DNA of 64,000 nt from Arthrobacter sp. ISL-65 (GCF_018613795.1 NZ_JAGGPN010000020.1:23289-87288); one strand, 5' to 3'. Counted from the first letter of the stretch, positions 26,177-36,313 are shown. Program-made: numbers and translations. The notes: a model not told the origin generated them from the sequence alone.

Positions 26177-26838
26177 TCCGCATCCTGGTGGCCGATGACC
26201 AGACCCTCATCCGCGCCGGCTTCCGCGCCCTCCTGAACGCCGAACCGGACATGGAGGTGGTGGCCGAGTGCGGCACCGGCCGCGACGCCGTCCGCCTGGC
26301 CGCCCGGGAGCGTCCCGACGTGGTGCTCATGGACATCCGGATGCCCGAGACGGACGGGCTGGCGGCCACCCGGAAGATCATGGCGGACCAGGGCCTCGCC
26401 GGCACGCGCATCATCATCCTCACCACCTTCGAACTGGACGAATACATCGCGGAGGCGGTGCGGGCCGGGGCGGCAGGGTTCCTGGTGAAGGACACCGAAC
26501 CCGAGGAGTTGCTCCGGGCCGTGCGCGTGGTCCACGACGGAGACGCGCTGCTCTCGCCGTCGGTCACCCGGCGCATCATGGCCCAGCTGGCGCTGCAGTC
26601 CCGGGCGACGGCGGCTCCGGTGTCGCTGGCGAACATCACCGAGCGTGAGCGTGAAGTCCTGCGGCTCGTGGGCGAGGGCCTGAACAACGCCGAGATTGCG
26701 GAGCGGCTGGTGATCACGCCGCTCACCGCCAAAACGCACGTCTCGCGCATCATGACCAAGCTGCTGGTCCGGGACCGGGCGCAGCTGGTGGTGCTGGCCT
26801 ACGAATCGGGGCTAGTCCGGCCCGGCTGGACCGGCTGA
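26173..26838 (+). CDS. LuxR/NarL-family response regulator
   Basis: 221 residues from a GTG that overlaps the kinase stop. Receiver domain with the acidic pair Asp8-Asp9 and phospho-acceptor Asp54 (VVLMDIRMPETDG), conserved Thr and Lys (ILTTFELDEYI, FLVKDTEPEEL). The C-terminal LuxR HTH (about 155-215) is EREREVLRLVGEGLNNAEIAERLVITPLTAKTHVSRI. Partner of the preceding kinase. The ABC exporter genes at 27.5 kb are candidate targets by position only. Confidence 0.93.
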   Translation: MIRILVADDQTLIRAGFRALLNAEPDMEVVAECGTGRDAVRLAARERPDVVLMDIRMPETDGLAATRKIMADQGLAGTRIIILTTFELDEYIAEAVRAGAAGFLVKDTEPEELLRAVRVVHDGDALLSPSVTRRIMAQLALQSRATAAPVSLANITEREREVLRLVGEGLNNAEIAERLVITPLTAKTHVSRIMTKLLVRDRAQLVVLAYESGLVRPGWTG

Positions 26839-26977
26839 GGCAGCAGGCTCGTGACTCCCGGCGGAGTATGCGGGGCACCCAAGGTGACTCCCGGCGTCGG
26901 ACGACCCGCCGCCGTCGGACGGCCAGACTCGAACCAGAGCCGAAAGACGGCCCTTACCGAGATTTTGGGAGCACGAC

Positions 26978-27286
26978 ATGACTTCATCCCCAGCCACCAC
27001 TTTCGCGGTCCAGTCCGCGCAGCTGCTGGCCGATCCCGTCGCCCACGGCCCGTGGGGCACAGGATTCTCGCCATGGTTCCTGCTGTTCCCGCTGTTCTGG
27101 ATCCTGGTGATCGGACTGTTCATCTTCTTCGCCCGGCGCACCTGGCGCAGGAACCACGAGTGGGCCACTGCCCGCGGCGGCGAAAGCGTCCTGCGCGAGC
27201 GCTACGCACGCGGCGAAATTGACGAGACCGAATACCACCAGCGGCTGGAGGTCCTGCGGGGGGATCCGCGGGGGAACCGCAGATAA
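26978..27286 (+). CDS. Membrane-anchored SHOCT-domain protein
   Basis: 102 residues. One hydrophobic helix (WFLLFPLFWILVIGLFIFF, about 33-51), a basic stop-transfer stretch and a C-terminal SHOCT motif (LRERYARGEIDETEYHQRLEVL). SHOCT is a short domain often found at protein ends, probably for oligomerisation; no enzymatic role is known. GGGAG lies six bases before the ATG. Located between the two-component system and the ABC exporter, so it may belong to the same stress response, which is inference from position. Confidence 0.8.
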   Translation: MTSSPATTFAVQSAQLLADPVAHGPWGTGFSPWFLLFPLFWILVIGLFIFFARRTWRRNHEWATARGGESVLRERYARGEIDETEYHQRLEVLRGDPRGNRR

Positions 27287-27301
27287 CGCCCGCCGCAACG
27301 C

Positions 27302-27352
27302 GGGGTCGGATATCGCCCGATTATGCGTCCCCATTGGGCGACATCTGACCCT
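27302..27352 (+). repeat. Intergenic palindrome, possible terminator
   Basis: GGGTCGGATATCGCCCGAT pairs, with a few wobbles, with ATTGGGCGACATCTGACCC, leaving a short loop (27303-27351). It lies 16 bp past the SHOCT stop. The rest of the 246-bp gap up to the ABC gene holds CTCGCAAG and CAAGCTCGGGCC fragments of the dispersed repeat family (27370-27413) and the ABC promoter. Confidence 0.6.
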
Positions 27353-27532
27353 CCCCACCCGCCCCCTTCCCTCGCAAGTCCGATCCGGCTCCCTGCCCTC
27401 ACAAGCTCGGGCCGGGGCCCTCGCCGGAGCGGCTCCACGGCCAGGGAACCCGGCGGGCGTGGGCCACGTTGCTGTTCGGGTTTTTGAGATTTAGCTATTC
27501 CTTTGGCCTCCGCCGCGTACTAGCGTGATGGG

Positions 27533-28546
27533 GTGCCCGAACTCCATTCCGCTGAAGGAACGTCCAAGAAGCCTGTGCCCGCTAACGAAACAGGTCCCGA
27601 GAGAGATAAAGAGCCCGCCGCGCCGCGGTACGTGATTACCGCAGAGAACCTGACCAAGACCTACGGCGACGTCACCGCCGTCGACGGCATTTCCTTCAGC
27701 GTTCCAGCGGGGGAGTCCTTCGGGCTACTCGGGCCGAACGGCGCGGGTAAGTCCACCACCATGAAAATGATCGGCGGAGTGTCCCAGCGGACGTCCGGGA
27801 ACCTGACCATCATGGGGCTGGATCCCGAGCAGAACGGGCCCGAGGTGCGCGCGCACCTGGGCGTGGTGCCGCAGCAGGACAACCTGGACGAGGAACTCAA
27901 GGTCCGGGACAACCTGCTGGTCTACGGCCGCTACTTCGGCCTGCCCATGAGCTACCTCAAGCCCAAGGCCGACGAACTGCTCGAGTTCGCGCAGCTGACG
28001 GACAAGGCCAAGTCCAAGGTGGACGCCCTGTCCGGCGGCATGAAGCGCCGCCTCACCATCGCGCGCTCGCTGATCAATGAGCCCCGCATCCTGCTGCTCG
28101 ACGAGCCCACCACCGGCCTGGACCCGCAGGCGCGGCACATCCTGTGGGACCGGCTGTTCCGCCTGAAGGAGCAGGGCGTCACGCTGATCCTCACCACGCA
28201 CTACATGGATGAGGCGGAGCAGCTTTGCGACCGGCTGATCGTGGTGGACAAGGGCCGGATCATGGCGGAGGGCTCGCCGGCTGCGCTCATCCGGGACTAC
28301 TCCACCCGCGAGGTCCTGGAGCTGAGGTTCGGATCGGAGCGCAACGCCAGCATCGGGGCCGAGCTCGAGGGCATCGGCGAACGCCTGGAAACGCTCCCGG
28401 ACCGGGTGCTCATCTACACACACGACGGCGAGGCCGCGCTGGAGGAAGTCTCGGCGCGAGGGCTGCGCCCGCTGACGTCGCTGGTGCGCAGGTCCTCGCT
28501 GGAGGACGTGTTCCTCCGGCTTACCGGCAGGAGCCTCGTTGACTGA
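27533..28546 (+). CDS. ABC transporter ATP-binding protein, DrrA-like
   Basis: 337 residues from the GTG at 27533; the -10 TAGCGT (27521-27526) ends six bases upstream, so the mRNA is probably leaderless. Residues 1-30 are polar and variable. The ABC domain then shows Walker A GPNGAGKST, signature LSGGMKRRL, Walker B LLLDEPTTGLDPQAR and switch His in TTHYMDEAEQL. The C-terminal extension is typical of the DrrA/daunorubicin-resistance branch (DUF4162). It energises the two permeases that follow; the exported compound is unknown. Confidence 0.92.
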   Translation: MPELHSAEGTSKKPVPANETGPERDKEPAAPRYVITAENLTKTYGDVTAVDGISFSVPAGESFGLLGPNGAGKSTTMKMIGGVSQRTSGNLTIMGLDPEQNGPEVRAHLGVVPQQDNLDEELKVRDNLLVYGRYFGLPMSYLKPKADELLEFAQLTDKAKSKVDALSGGMKRRLTIARSLINEPRILLLDEPTTGLDPQARHILWDRLFRLKEQGVTLILTTHYMDEAEQLCDRLIVVDKGRIMAEGSPAALIRDYSTREVLELRFGSERNASIGAELEGIGERLETLPDRVLIYTHDGEAALEEVSARGLRPLTSLVRRSSLEDVFLRLTGRSLVD

Positions 28547-29450
28547 GCCGTCCACCGCCGGGCGCGCTGCCGGATCAGCCAGCGGAGAGGCCAGCGCCAG
28601 TTCGTCGGAAAGCCCGACGGCGGGACGCACCTTGCGCGCGCACCCTCCCGAGGTGTCGGCCGCCAAGGCGCGGCGCTGGGGCGCCTTTTACTACGCCGAG
28701 CAGGTCCTGCGCGTCATGAAGGGGTACGGCTGGTCCATCTTCCTGTACAGCGTGGGCCAGCCCGCCGCGTACCTCTTCGCGATGGGCGTCGGCCTGGCCA
28801 CGCTGGTGGACACCAGCGCTGTCTCCGCGTTCGGCGGCGTCAGCTACATCGCCTTCATCGCCCCGGCACTGCTCGTCTCTGCCGCGGTCATGACCGCCGC
28901 CACCGAATTCACGTTCCCCGTGATGGACGGCTTCAAATGGCGCCGCGTCTACTACGGGCCGCACGCCTCCCCGCTCACACCGGAGCAGATCGCGGCCGGC
29001 CAGATCATCGCGGTGACCCTGCGGTTCCTGCTGCAGTCCGTCATCTACTTCGCCATCGTCGCCCTGTTTGGCGCATCACCCAGTGGCTGGGGCTGGGGCT
29101 CCGTGCTGGTGGCAACCCTGGCCGGGCTCTCGTTCGGCCTGCCGCTCATGGCCTACGCCACATCCATCAAGGAGGACAAGGGCCAGTTCGCCATGGTGAT
29201 GCGGTTCATCGTCATGCCGCTGTTCCTGTTCTCCGGCACGTTCTTCCCGCTGGACACCCTGCCCGTGCTGGTCCGTTGGATCGGCTGGATCTCACCCATC
29301 TGGCACGGCACGGAGCTGGGCCGGGTGATGACCTTCGGCTACGAGGAATCCCCGGTGCTGACCATCATCCATGTCCTGTTCCTGCTGGGCCTGGCCTGGT
29401 TCGGCTGGGTCCTCACCAAGCGCCAATTCATCAGGAGGATGGGGCAGTGA
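28539..29450 (+). CDS. ABC-2 type permease, first of two
   Basis: 303 residues from a TTG start (28539) overlapping the ATPase stop by 8 bp. The first 45 residues are hydrophilic. Six membrane helices of the ABC2_membrane type follow, with YIAFIAPALLVSAAVMTAATEFTFPVMDGFKWRRVYYGPHASPLTPEQI as the conserved coupling region and FLFSGTFFPLDTLP in the C-terminal half. It probably pairs with the next gene as a heterodimeric exporter (DrrB-like). Confidence 0.88.
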   Translation: MTEPSTAGRAAGSASGEASASSSESPTAGRTLRAHPPEVSAAKARRWGAFYYAEQVLRVMKGYGWSIFLYSVGQPAAYLFAMGVGLATLVDTSAVSAFGGVSYIAFIAPALLVSAAVMTAATEFTFPVMDGFKWRRVYYGPHASPLTPEQIAAGQIIAVTLRFLLQSVIYFAIVALFGASPSGWGWGSVLVATLAGLSFGLPLMAYATSIKEDKGQFAMVMRFIVMPLFLFSGTFFPLDTLPVLVRWIGWISPIWHGTELGRVMTFGYEESPVLTIIHVLFLLGLAWFGWVLTKRQFIRRMGQ

Positions 29451-30280
29451 CACTCCTGACCCAAGGCCACGCCGTCACCGAGGAAGCCCGGAACCGGCGC
29501 TTCGGCCCGCTGTATTCGCGCAACGCCCGGGCGGTGATCGGGCGCGGGCTGATGGCCACCAAGAGCAGCAACTGGATGGTCATGCTGTCCGGGTTTTTCG
29601 AGCCGGTACTGTTCCTGATTTCCATGGGCGTCGGGATGGGTGCCGTGGTGGGCTCCGTCGCCGGTCCGGGCGGCCAGGAGATCAGCTATGCGGCGTACAT
29701 CGCGCCGGCGCTCCTTGCGGTCTCGGCCATGAACGGGGCGGTGTACGACTCCACCTGGAACGTCTTCTTCAAGATGAACTTCGCCAAGCTCTACCAAGGG
29801 ATGCTGTACACCTCGCTCGGGCCCCTGGACGTGGCCATCGGTGAGATCTTCCTGGCCCTGCTGCGCGGCCTGTTGTACGCCACCGGGTTCACGGCGGTCA
29901 TGGGGCTGATGGGCCTGATCACCACCCCGTGGGCGCTGCTGATGATTCCGGCCTCGGTGCTGATCGCGTTCGGGTTCGCCAGTTTCGGCATGGGCATCAC
30001 GAGCTTCATGAAGACCTTCCAGCAGATGGACTGGGTGAACTTCATCATGCTGCCGATGTTCCTGTTCAGTGCCACCTTCTATCCGCTGAGCGTCTACCCC
30101 GAGTACATCCAGTGGCTGATACAGGCCATGCCGCTGTGGCACGGCGTGGAGCTGCTGCGACAGATCAGCGCGGCCTCCTTCACGCCGGCGACGGCCATCC
30201 ACGTGGGCTACTACCTGGTGATGATCGTGCTGGGCCTCATGCTCACCACCGGCAGGCTGCGGAGCCTGTTCCTGAAGTAG
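29447..30280 (+). CDS. ABC-2 type permease, second of two
   Basis: 277 residues from the GTG at 29447, overlapping the previous stop (GTGA) with AGGAGG eight bases upstream. The reading frame is open further upstream to 28937, but that part is out-of-frame sequence of the first permease. It is a paralogue of the preceding gene: ISYAAYIAPALLAVSAMNGAVYDSTWNVFFKMNF aligns with the same region there, and MLPMFLFSATFYPLSVYP with its FLFSGTFFPL motif. The two permeases and the ATPase form one export system. Confidence 0.9.
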   Translation: MTLLTQGHAVTEEARNRRFGPLYSRNARAVIGRGLMATKSSNWMVMLSGFFEPVLFLISMGVGMGAVVGSVAGPGGQEISYAAYIAPALLAVSAMNGAVYDSTWNVFFKMNFAKLYQGMLYTSLGPLDVAIGEIFLALLRGLLYATGFTAVMGLMGLITTPWALLMIPASVLIAFGFASFGMGITSFMKTFQQMDWVNFIMLPMFLFSATFYPLSVYPEYIQWLIQAMPLWHGVELLRQISAASFTPATAIHVGYYLVMIVLGLMLTTGRLRSLFLK

Positions 30281-30381
30281 CGCTGCTTTCCGGGTGAGGT
30301 GTCCGCCGGCTGCACGCCTGCAGATGTTCGCCGCCGGTGGAAGCGTCCTGGTGCGGTCCGGGGATTTGAGAGAATAGCTTC

Positions 30382-30945
30382 ATGCAATCTCTGGGCAGCT
30401 CCAAGTCTTCATCCACCCCGGGCCGGGGCGGATTTTCCATGTTCCGCATCAGCGGTCCGGGCCTGCTGGTCCTTATCACCGCCTTCCTGGTGGCAGTGAT
30501 CTTCGCCGCCAACCAGAACGACGTCGTCGGCTGGGTTGTTGCGGTCATCGCGCTGTTCTGGCTGGCGCTGGCGTCCTTCGTGGTCTTCAGCATCCAGCGG
30601 GCGGCCAAGAAGGCCGGGGCGAAGATCAACGAGGCACACAACGCGTTCAATGCCGCCGCAGGCCGCGCGCCCTCCACCGTTTCGGCCGACCACGGCGGAA
30701 CCCGTCTGGTCCGCGAACGCGGCGAGGTGGAGGAGATCCGGGACATGAAGCTCGACCACTCCTTCAAGATCGTGCAGGTACAGGTGCGCGTGGTGGAGCA
30801 GGAGCGGGCCAAGGGCGCAGCCGCGGACCAGGACACCATCCGCCGCGCCCTGGAGACCATCGAAATCACCGCCACCAACGCACGTGACATGATCAAGTCG
30901 TCCGGCGGCTCCGGCGAGCCCGTGACCGGAACCATCATCGACTAG
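30382..30945 (+). CDS. Two-helix membrane protein of unknown function
   Basis: 187 residues. A Ser/Gly-rich start, two adjacent membrane helices (LLVLITAFLVAVIFAA and VVGWVVAVIALFWLALASFVVF), then about 110 cytoplasmic residues, mostly charged and helical, with an end rich in Gly/Ser. The C-terminal part contains EVEEIRDMKLDHSFKIVQVQVRVVEQE. I do not recognise the family. GAGAAT, six bases before the ATG, could be a -10 of a leaderless transcript. Its stop codon TAG forms part of the -10 of xthA, which follows. Confidence 0.75.
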   Translation: MQSLGSSKSSSTPGRGGFSMFRISGPGLLVLITAFLVAVIFAANQNDVVGWVVAVIALFWLALASFVVFSIQRAAKKAGAKINEAHNAFNAAAGRAPSTVSADHGGTRLVRERGEVEEIRDMKLDHSFKIVQVQVRVVEQERAKGAAADQDTIRRALETIEITATNARDMIKSSGGSGEPVTGTIID

Positions 30946-30955
30946 AGTGGAACGG

Positions 30956-31789
30956 GTGAGCTCGGCATTGAAGAAGGACCACCTTCGCATCGCAACAGTC
31001 AACGTCAACGGCCTCCGTGCTGCCTACAAAAAGGGCATGTCCGAATGGCTCGCGACCCGCGAAGTGGACATCCTGACGCTGCAGGAAGTCCGGGCCCCTG
31101 ACGCCATCGTCCGCCAGCTCATCGGGGAAGGGTGGCACATCCTGCACGCGGAAGCCGAGGCCAAGGGCCGCGCCGGCGTCGCCATCGCCTCCCGCGAGGA
31201 GCCTCTCGTTACCCGCGACCACATCGGCGATGACTACTTCGCCACCGCCGGCCGCTGGGTGGAGGCGGACTTCCGGGTCCGCGACGCCGAGGGCAACGCG
31301 TCCCAGCTGACCGTTGTGAGCGCCTACGTGCACTCCGGCGAGGCCGGCACCCCCAAGCAGGAGGACAAATACCGCTTCCTGGATGTCATGAGCACGCGTC
31401 TGCCCGAGCTCACCAAGCACAGCGACCACGCCCTGGTCACCGGTGACCTGAACGTCGGCCACACCGAGCTGGACATCAAGAACTGGAAGGGCAACGTCAA
31501 GCGTGCCGGCTTCCTGCCCGAGGAGCGCGCCTACTTTGACCGCTTCTTCGGTGAGGAAATCGGCTGGAAGGATGTTCACAGGGGCCTGGCGGGTAACGTC
31601 AACGGCCCCTACACCTGGTGGTCGCAGCGCGGCCAGGCCTTCGACAACGACACCGGCTGGCGCATCGACTACCACCTGGCCACCCCCGCCCTCGCGGCCG
31701 CAGCAGTTTCGGCCGTCGTGGACCGGGCGCCCTCGTGGGACACCCGCTTCTCTGACCATGCCCCGCTGGTAGTGGACTACCGGCTCTAG
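30956..31789 (+). CDS. xthA: Exodeoxyribonuclease III
   Basis: 277 residues from the GTG at 30956, placed seven bases after TAGAGT (30943-30948), so probably leaderless; a GTG at 30947 lies inside that -10. AP endonuclease and 3'-5' exonuclease of base excision repair. Visible family motifs: ATVNVNGLRAAYKKG (metal Asn), TLQEVRAPD (metal Glu), VTGDLNVGHTELDI (Asp-Asn pair), WWSQRGQAFDNDTGWRIDYHL and the C-terminal SDHAPLVVDY with the catalytic His. Confidence 0.94.
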   Translation: MSSALKKDHLRIATVNVNGLRAAYKKGMSEWLATREVDILTLQEVRAPDAIVRQLIGEGWHILHAEAEAKGRAGVAIASREEPLVTRDHIGDDYFATAGRWVEADFRVRDAEGNASQLTVVSAYVHSGEAGTPKQEDKYRFLDVMSTRLPELTKHSDHALVTGDLNVGHTELDIKNWKGNVKRAGFLPEERAYFDRFFGEEIGWKDVHRGLAGNVNGPYTWWSQRGQAFDNDTGWRIDYHLATPALAAAAVSAVVDRAPSWDTRFSDHAPLVVDYRL

Positions 31790-32896
<1,107 letters not shown>

Positions 32897-32900
32897 CGAG

Positions 32901-33509
32901 ATGCCGGCGCCTATGCCCGCCAACAGCGGAGTCAGCAACGGAATGAGCCTAGGGGTCATTCTGGGCTTCCCGCCTGAAATCGCCGAGGAACTGCAGCGGT
33001 GGCGGGCGTCCTTCGGGGACCCCATGGCCACCGTCATCCCGGCGCACATCACGCTGGTCACCACCACGCCCACCCATGACTGGGAAGCGGCCCGTGACCA
33101 CGTGCGGCAGGTGGCCCGGAAGCAGGCGCCGTTTATGGTGACCATCTGCGGAACGGGGTCCTTCCGGCCCGTCTCCCCGGTGGTCTTCATCAACGTGGAG
33201 GACGGCTTCCGGGAATGCGTCGACCTGCACGAAAAGCTCCAGACCGGGCCGCTCGAACGTGAGCTGCCTTTTGCCTACCATCCCCATGTGACCATTGCCC
33301 ACGACGTCGCACCCGAGAGCCTCGATGAGGCCGAAACGGTGCTGAAAGACTACAGGGCCACCTTCCCGGTGGTTAGCATGGGACTTTACGAGCACGACAC
33401 CGACGGTATTTGGCAGCTACGGGAAGAGCTTGACTTTGGTACCGAACCAGACGACGAACGGGACGCACTCCGGGCAACAAACGCCGACGGAGCCACCGCT
33501 CCCCACTGA
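32901..33509 (+). CDS. 2'-5' RNA ligase / 2H phosphoesterase family protein
   Basis: 202 residues from the ATG at 32901, four bases past the trpS stop; ATGs at 32880, 32913 and 32943 are alternatives because no ribosome site decides. The two signature H-x-[ST] motifs of 2H phosphoesterases are HITLVTT (about 42) and HVTIAHDV (about 118). Members act on cyclic phosphodiesters of RNA or nucleotides; the substrate here is unknown. Its 3' end overlaps the YihY gene by 80 bp. Confidence 0.82.
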   Translation: MPAPMPANSGVSNGMSLGVILGFPPEIAEELQRWRASFGDPMATVIPAHITLVTTTPTHDWEAARDHVRQVARKQAPFMVTICGTGSFRPVSPVVFINVEDGFRECVDLHEKLQTGPLERELPFAYHPHVTIAHDVAPESLDEAETVLKDYRATFPVVSMGLYEHDTDGIWQLREELDFGTEPDDERDALRATNADGATAPH

Positions 33510-34611
33510 GCGTGCGCAGCTGTTGCTGGAGGTCATCCGCAAGCAGGTGGAGTGGGGCAAGGCTCGCAGGTCCGGCCAGGGAGCGTTTCCCCAGCTCATG
33601 GCCCTGGTCCAGTGGCTCCAGGCCCGGCTGAACGCCTTCCGGCCGATGCGGGCCTGGCAGCACTTCACCCGGCAGCACGGCCCGCTGATGAGCGCGGGCA
33701 CCGGCTTCAACATGTTCTTCTCCATCACCGGTCTGCTGGCTACAGGCTTCTCAATCGCGGGTCTGGCGCTCCGCGGCCAGCCCGCGCTCCTGGACCGAAT
33801 CACCGCCAGCGTGGCCGAAAGCGCCCCCGGGCTGCTGAAGGTCGACGGCGGCGACGGGCTGGTGGACCCGAAGGACCTCCTGAACCCGGACGGACTCGGC
33901 TGGACGGCAGTGATCGCCGCCGTCGTCACCATCGTTACGTCCCTGGGCTGGATCGCCGGCCTCCGGGAGGGGCTCCGCGGCGTGATGATGCTGGGACCGC
34001 TCAAACTCAATCCCGTGATCCTCAAACTGCACGACGCCGGTACCTTGCTTCTGCTCGGCGTCGCCCTGATCATCAGCTCGGGTGCGTCCCTCGTGTTCGG
34101 CACCGCGGCGGGCTGGGCGATGGAGCAGCTCCGCCTGGACCCGGCCGTGGCCGGCCCGCTGGCGGCCCTGATTAAGATCGCCGTGCCGCTGGTCCTGAGC
34201 TGGATCACGGCGCTGATCATGTTCCGCCTGGCCGGCGGCCTGAAGCTGTCCCGGCGGGCGCTGCTGGAAGGAACGATCCTCGCGGGCGTGGGCACCACTG
34301 TGCTGCAGGTCTTCAGCACCGAACTGCTGGCCGGTGCCGGACGCAACCCCATCCTGGCGCCGTTCGCGATCATCATCGGGCTGCTGATCTGGTTCAACCT
34401 GGTCAGCCGGGTTTACCTTGTGGCCGCGTCCTGGTCAGCCATCCGTGAGGAGGATCTGAAGGCCTCGCCTGCAGCCAAGACCACCGGCTGGGGGTCACGG
34501 CAGGTGCAGCCCGGAAAGACGCCCGTGGAAGTGCGCCACCCGGCCGAGCACCCGCGCCCCGTGGGCGTCAGTGTCCGGCGTCGAGGTACTGGTCGGCCCA
34601 CGCCGCGATAA
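33430..34611 (+). CDS. YihY/BrkB-family membrane protein
   Basis: 393 residues from a TTG start overlapping the previous gene by 80 bp, preceded by GGGAAGAG. After about 75 hydrophilic residues come six membrane helices of the Virul_fac_BrkB family (AGTGFNMFFSITGLLATGFSIAGLAL; GWTAVIAAVVTIVTSLGWIAGLREGLRGVM; PFAIIIGLLIWFNLVSRVYLVAASW). The family was once misnamed ribonuclease BN; its role is unknown. The Arg/Pro-rich tail overlaps the convergent hydrolase gene by 44 bp. Confidence 0.85.
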   Translation: MTLVPNQTTNGTHSGQQTPTEPPLPTERAQLLLEVIRKQVEWGKARRSGQGAFPQLMALVQWLQARLNAFRPMRAWQHFTRQHGPLMSAGTGFNMFFSITGLLATGFSIAGLALRGQPALLDRITASVAESAPGLLKVDGGDGLVDPKDLLNPDGLGWTAVIAAVVTIVTSLGWIAGLREGLRGVMMLGPLKLNPVILKLHDAGTLLLLGVALIISSGASLVFGTAAGWAMEQLRLDPAVAGPLAALIKIAVPLVLSWITALIMFRLAGGLKLSRRALLEGTILAGVGTTVLQVFSTELLAGAGRNPILAPFAIIIGLLIWFNLVSRVYLVAASWSAIREEDLKASPAAKTTGWGSRQVQPGKTPVEVRHPAEHPRPVGVSVRRRGTGRPTPR

Positions 34612-35338
34612 TCTTCGCCGCCCGCGCCGCCTGCCCCTTGCCGGTCAGCAGGTGGTCGCTGCCCTCCAGCGAGACGAAGTTCCGCGGATGGCGGGCGGTC
34701 TGGAAGATCGTGCTGGCGTTCTCGATGCCCACGGTGTTGTCCGTGGGGGAGTGCAGGACCATCAGGGGCTTGTGTAGCCGCTTGATGCAGTCCGTGAGGT
34801 CGGCGTTCTCGAGGTCCTCCACGAAATGCCGGCGGATCTCCACGCGCTTGCCGCCCAGGTCCACCTCGGCGCTGCCTTCGCTGAGGATCTTGTCGAGCGC
34901 CGCATCGAAGACGTGGGCCACATGCTTGGGGGAGAAGGGCGCCCCGACGGTAGCGACCGCATCGAGTTCCGGGATTTCGGACGCGGCCGCGAGGACGGCG
35001 GCGCCGCCGAAGGAATGCCCCACCAGCAGTGAGATGGCCCGGCCCTCGGCCCGCATGTACTCCGCAGCCCGGACGGTGTCCGCCACCTTGTGGCTGAAGG
35101 ACCCTGCTGACCACTGGCCCGCTGAGCCGCCGAGGCCCACGTTATCGAAACGGAGCATGCCGATCCCGTTGTCCGCCAGCGCCTTGCACATCCGGGACGC
35201 CGCGGGGCTGTCCTTGCCCAGCGTGAAGCCGTGCGAAAAGACGCCCCAGCCCTTCACCGGGCCGTCCGGCACATCGAGGATGCCGGAGAGCAGTTCGCCG
35301 GTGGTGCCTTGGAACGAGACTTTTTCGGAGCGGTGCAT
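34568..35338 (-). CDS. Alpha/beta hydrolase
   Basis: 256 residues from the ATG at 35336-35338, with AGGAGG seven bases upstream; the frame is open further to 35449 but through a repeat element. The nucleophile elbow is GHSFGGAAV (Ser about 109), the oxyanion segment VFSHGFTLGKDSPA, the acidic residue lies in VLHSPTDNTVG, and the catalytic His in LEGSDHLLTGK. Resembles the serine aminopeptidase S33/esterase group that accompanies OsmC-like proteins in some bacteria, but no OsmC gene is adjacent. Substrate unknown. Confidence 0.87.
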   Translation of the reverse strand: MHRSEKVSFQGTTGELLSGILDVPDGPVKGWGVFSHGFTLGKDSPAASRMCKALADNGIGMLRFDNVGLGGSAGQWSAGSFSHKVADTVRAAEYMRAEGRAISLLVGHSFGGAAVLAAASEIPELDAVATVGAPFSPKHVAHVFDAALDKILSEGSAEVDLGGKRVEIRRHFVEDLENADLTDCIKRLHKPLMVLHSPTDNTVGIENASTIFQTARHPRNFVSLEGSDHLLTGKGQAARAAKIIAAWADQYLDAGH

Positions 35339-35345
35339 CTGTGTC

Positions 35346-35456
35346 CTCCTGGTGGTTGAGCTGGGCCCACGCCCGCCGGGTTCCCTGGCCGAGCTTGCGA
35401 GGTCAGGGGGCGGGTGAGGAGAAACCGGGACCTCGACGGGCTCGATCACCAGTATC
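35346..35456. repeat. Dispersed intergenic element (GGTTGAGC ... CCGAGCTTGCGAGG type)
   Basis: Contains CTGGTGGTTGAGCTGGG, then CCTGGCCGAGCTTGCGAGGT (35385-35404) and ACCTCGACGGGCTCGATCACC (35431-35451). The two ends are imperfect inverted repeats. Related blocks occur at 24830-24893, 27370-27413 and twice inside mazG. Confidence 0.65.
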
Positions 35457-35462
35457 TGAAAC

Positions 35463-35517
35463 GACGACGGCGCCGCTCACCGTACGTTTACCGTACGTGG
35501 TGAGCGACGCCGTCGTC
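35463..35517 (-). terminator. Terminator of the sdh operon
   Basis: Nested stems: GACGACGGCG (35463-35472) with CGCCGTCGTC (35508-35517), GCTCACC with GGTGAGC inside, then GTACG with CGTAC round a short loop. It starts 13 bp past the sdhB stop. Confidence 0.75.
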
Positions 35518-35529
35518 CGCGTTAAATCC

Positions 35530-36312
35530 TTAGATCTTGCGGGCCAGGATGGCCTGCTTGACCTCTGCGATGGCCTGCGTGACCTGGATGCCGCGGGGGC
35601 ATGCCTCTGAGCAGTTGAAGGTGGTGCGGCAGCGCCACACGCCTTCCTTGTCGTTGAGGATCTCCAGGCGCATGTCGCCGGCGTCGTCACGGGAGTCGAA
35701 GATGAACCGGTGGGCGTTCACGATTGCTGCCGGGCCGAAGTACTGGCCATCGGTCCAGAACACGGGGCAGGAGGACGTGCACGCGGCGCACAGGATGCAC
35801 TTGGTGGTGTCGTCGAAGCGCTCACGGTCCTCGGCGGACTGCAGGCGTTCCTTCGTGGGTGCGTGGCCCTTGTTGATGAGGAACGGCATGACCTCGCGGA
35901 AGGACTGGAAGAACGGCTCCATGTCCACGATCAGGTCCTTCTCCACCGGCAGGCCCTTGATGGGTTCCACGGTGATGGGCTTGGACGTGTCCAGGTCCTT
36001 CAGCAGGGTCTTGCAGGCAAGGCGGTTGCGTCCGTTGATGCGCATGGCATCGGAACCGCAGACGCCGTGGGCGCAGGAACGGCGGAAGGAGACGCTGCCG
36101 TCAATTTCCCATTTCACCTTGTGCAGGGCGTCCAGCACACGGTCGGTGCCGTACATGGTCAGTTTGTACTCGTCCCAGGTGGCCTCCTCGGAGACCTCCG
36201 GGTTGTAGCGGCGGACGCGCATGGTGATGTCGAACGTCGGGATTTCCCCGCCGCCGCCAACACCGGCGGGAAGTTCGATCTTGGAGGCTGGCTCAGCAAG
36301 TTCAGCGGACAT
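35530..36312 (-). CDS. sdhB: Succinate dehydrogenase iron-sulfur subunit
   Basis: 260 residues. The N-terminal plant-type ferredoxin fold carries the [2Fe-2S] cysteines in CAHGVCGSDAM and RLAC. The C-terminal part holds the [4Fe-4S]/[3Fe-4S] sites CILCAACTSSCP and CSEACPRGI. It passes electrons from the SdhA flavin to menaquinone at the membrane. Last gene of sdhCDAB, one base after sdhA, followed by a long hairpin terminator. Confidence 0.97.
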   Translation of the reverse strand: MSAELAEPASKIELPAGVGGGGEIPTFDITMRVRRYNPEVSEEATWDEYKLTMYGTDRVLDALHKVKWEIDGSVSFRRSCAHGVCGSDAMRINGRNRLACKTLLKDLDTSKPITVEPIKGLPVEKDLIVDMEPFFQSFREVMPFLINKGHAPTKERLQSAEDRERFDDTTKCILCAACTSSCPVFWTDGQYFGPAAIVNAHRFIFDSRDDAGDMRLEILNDKEGVWRCRTTFNCSEACPRGIQVTQAIAEVKQAILARKI

Positions 36313-36313
36313 A

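Noticed and set aside
26839..26977. Small gene between the response regulator and the SHOCT gene
   Set aside because: Only two short GTGACTCCCGGCG repeats (26852 and 26883) and the SHOCT ribosome site are visible; no frame with a credible start.
28937..29446. Apparent N-terminal extension of the second ABC permease
   Set aside because: This stretch is the first permease read out of frame. The GTG at 29447 has AGGAGG at ideal spacing and overlaps the previous stop.
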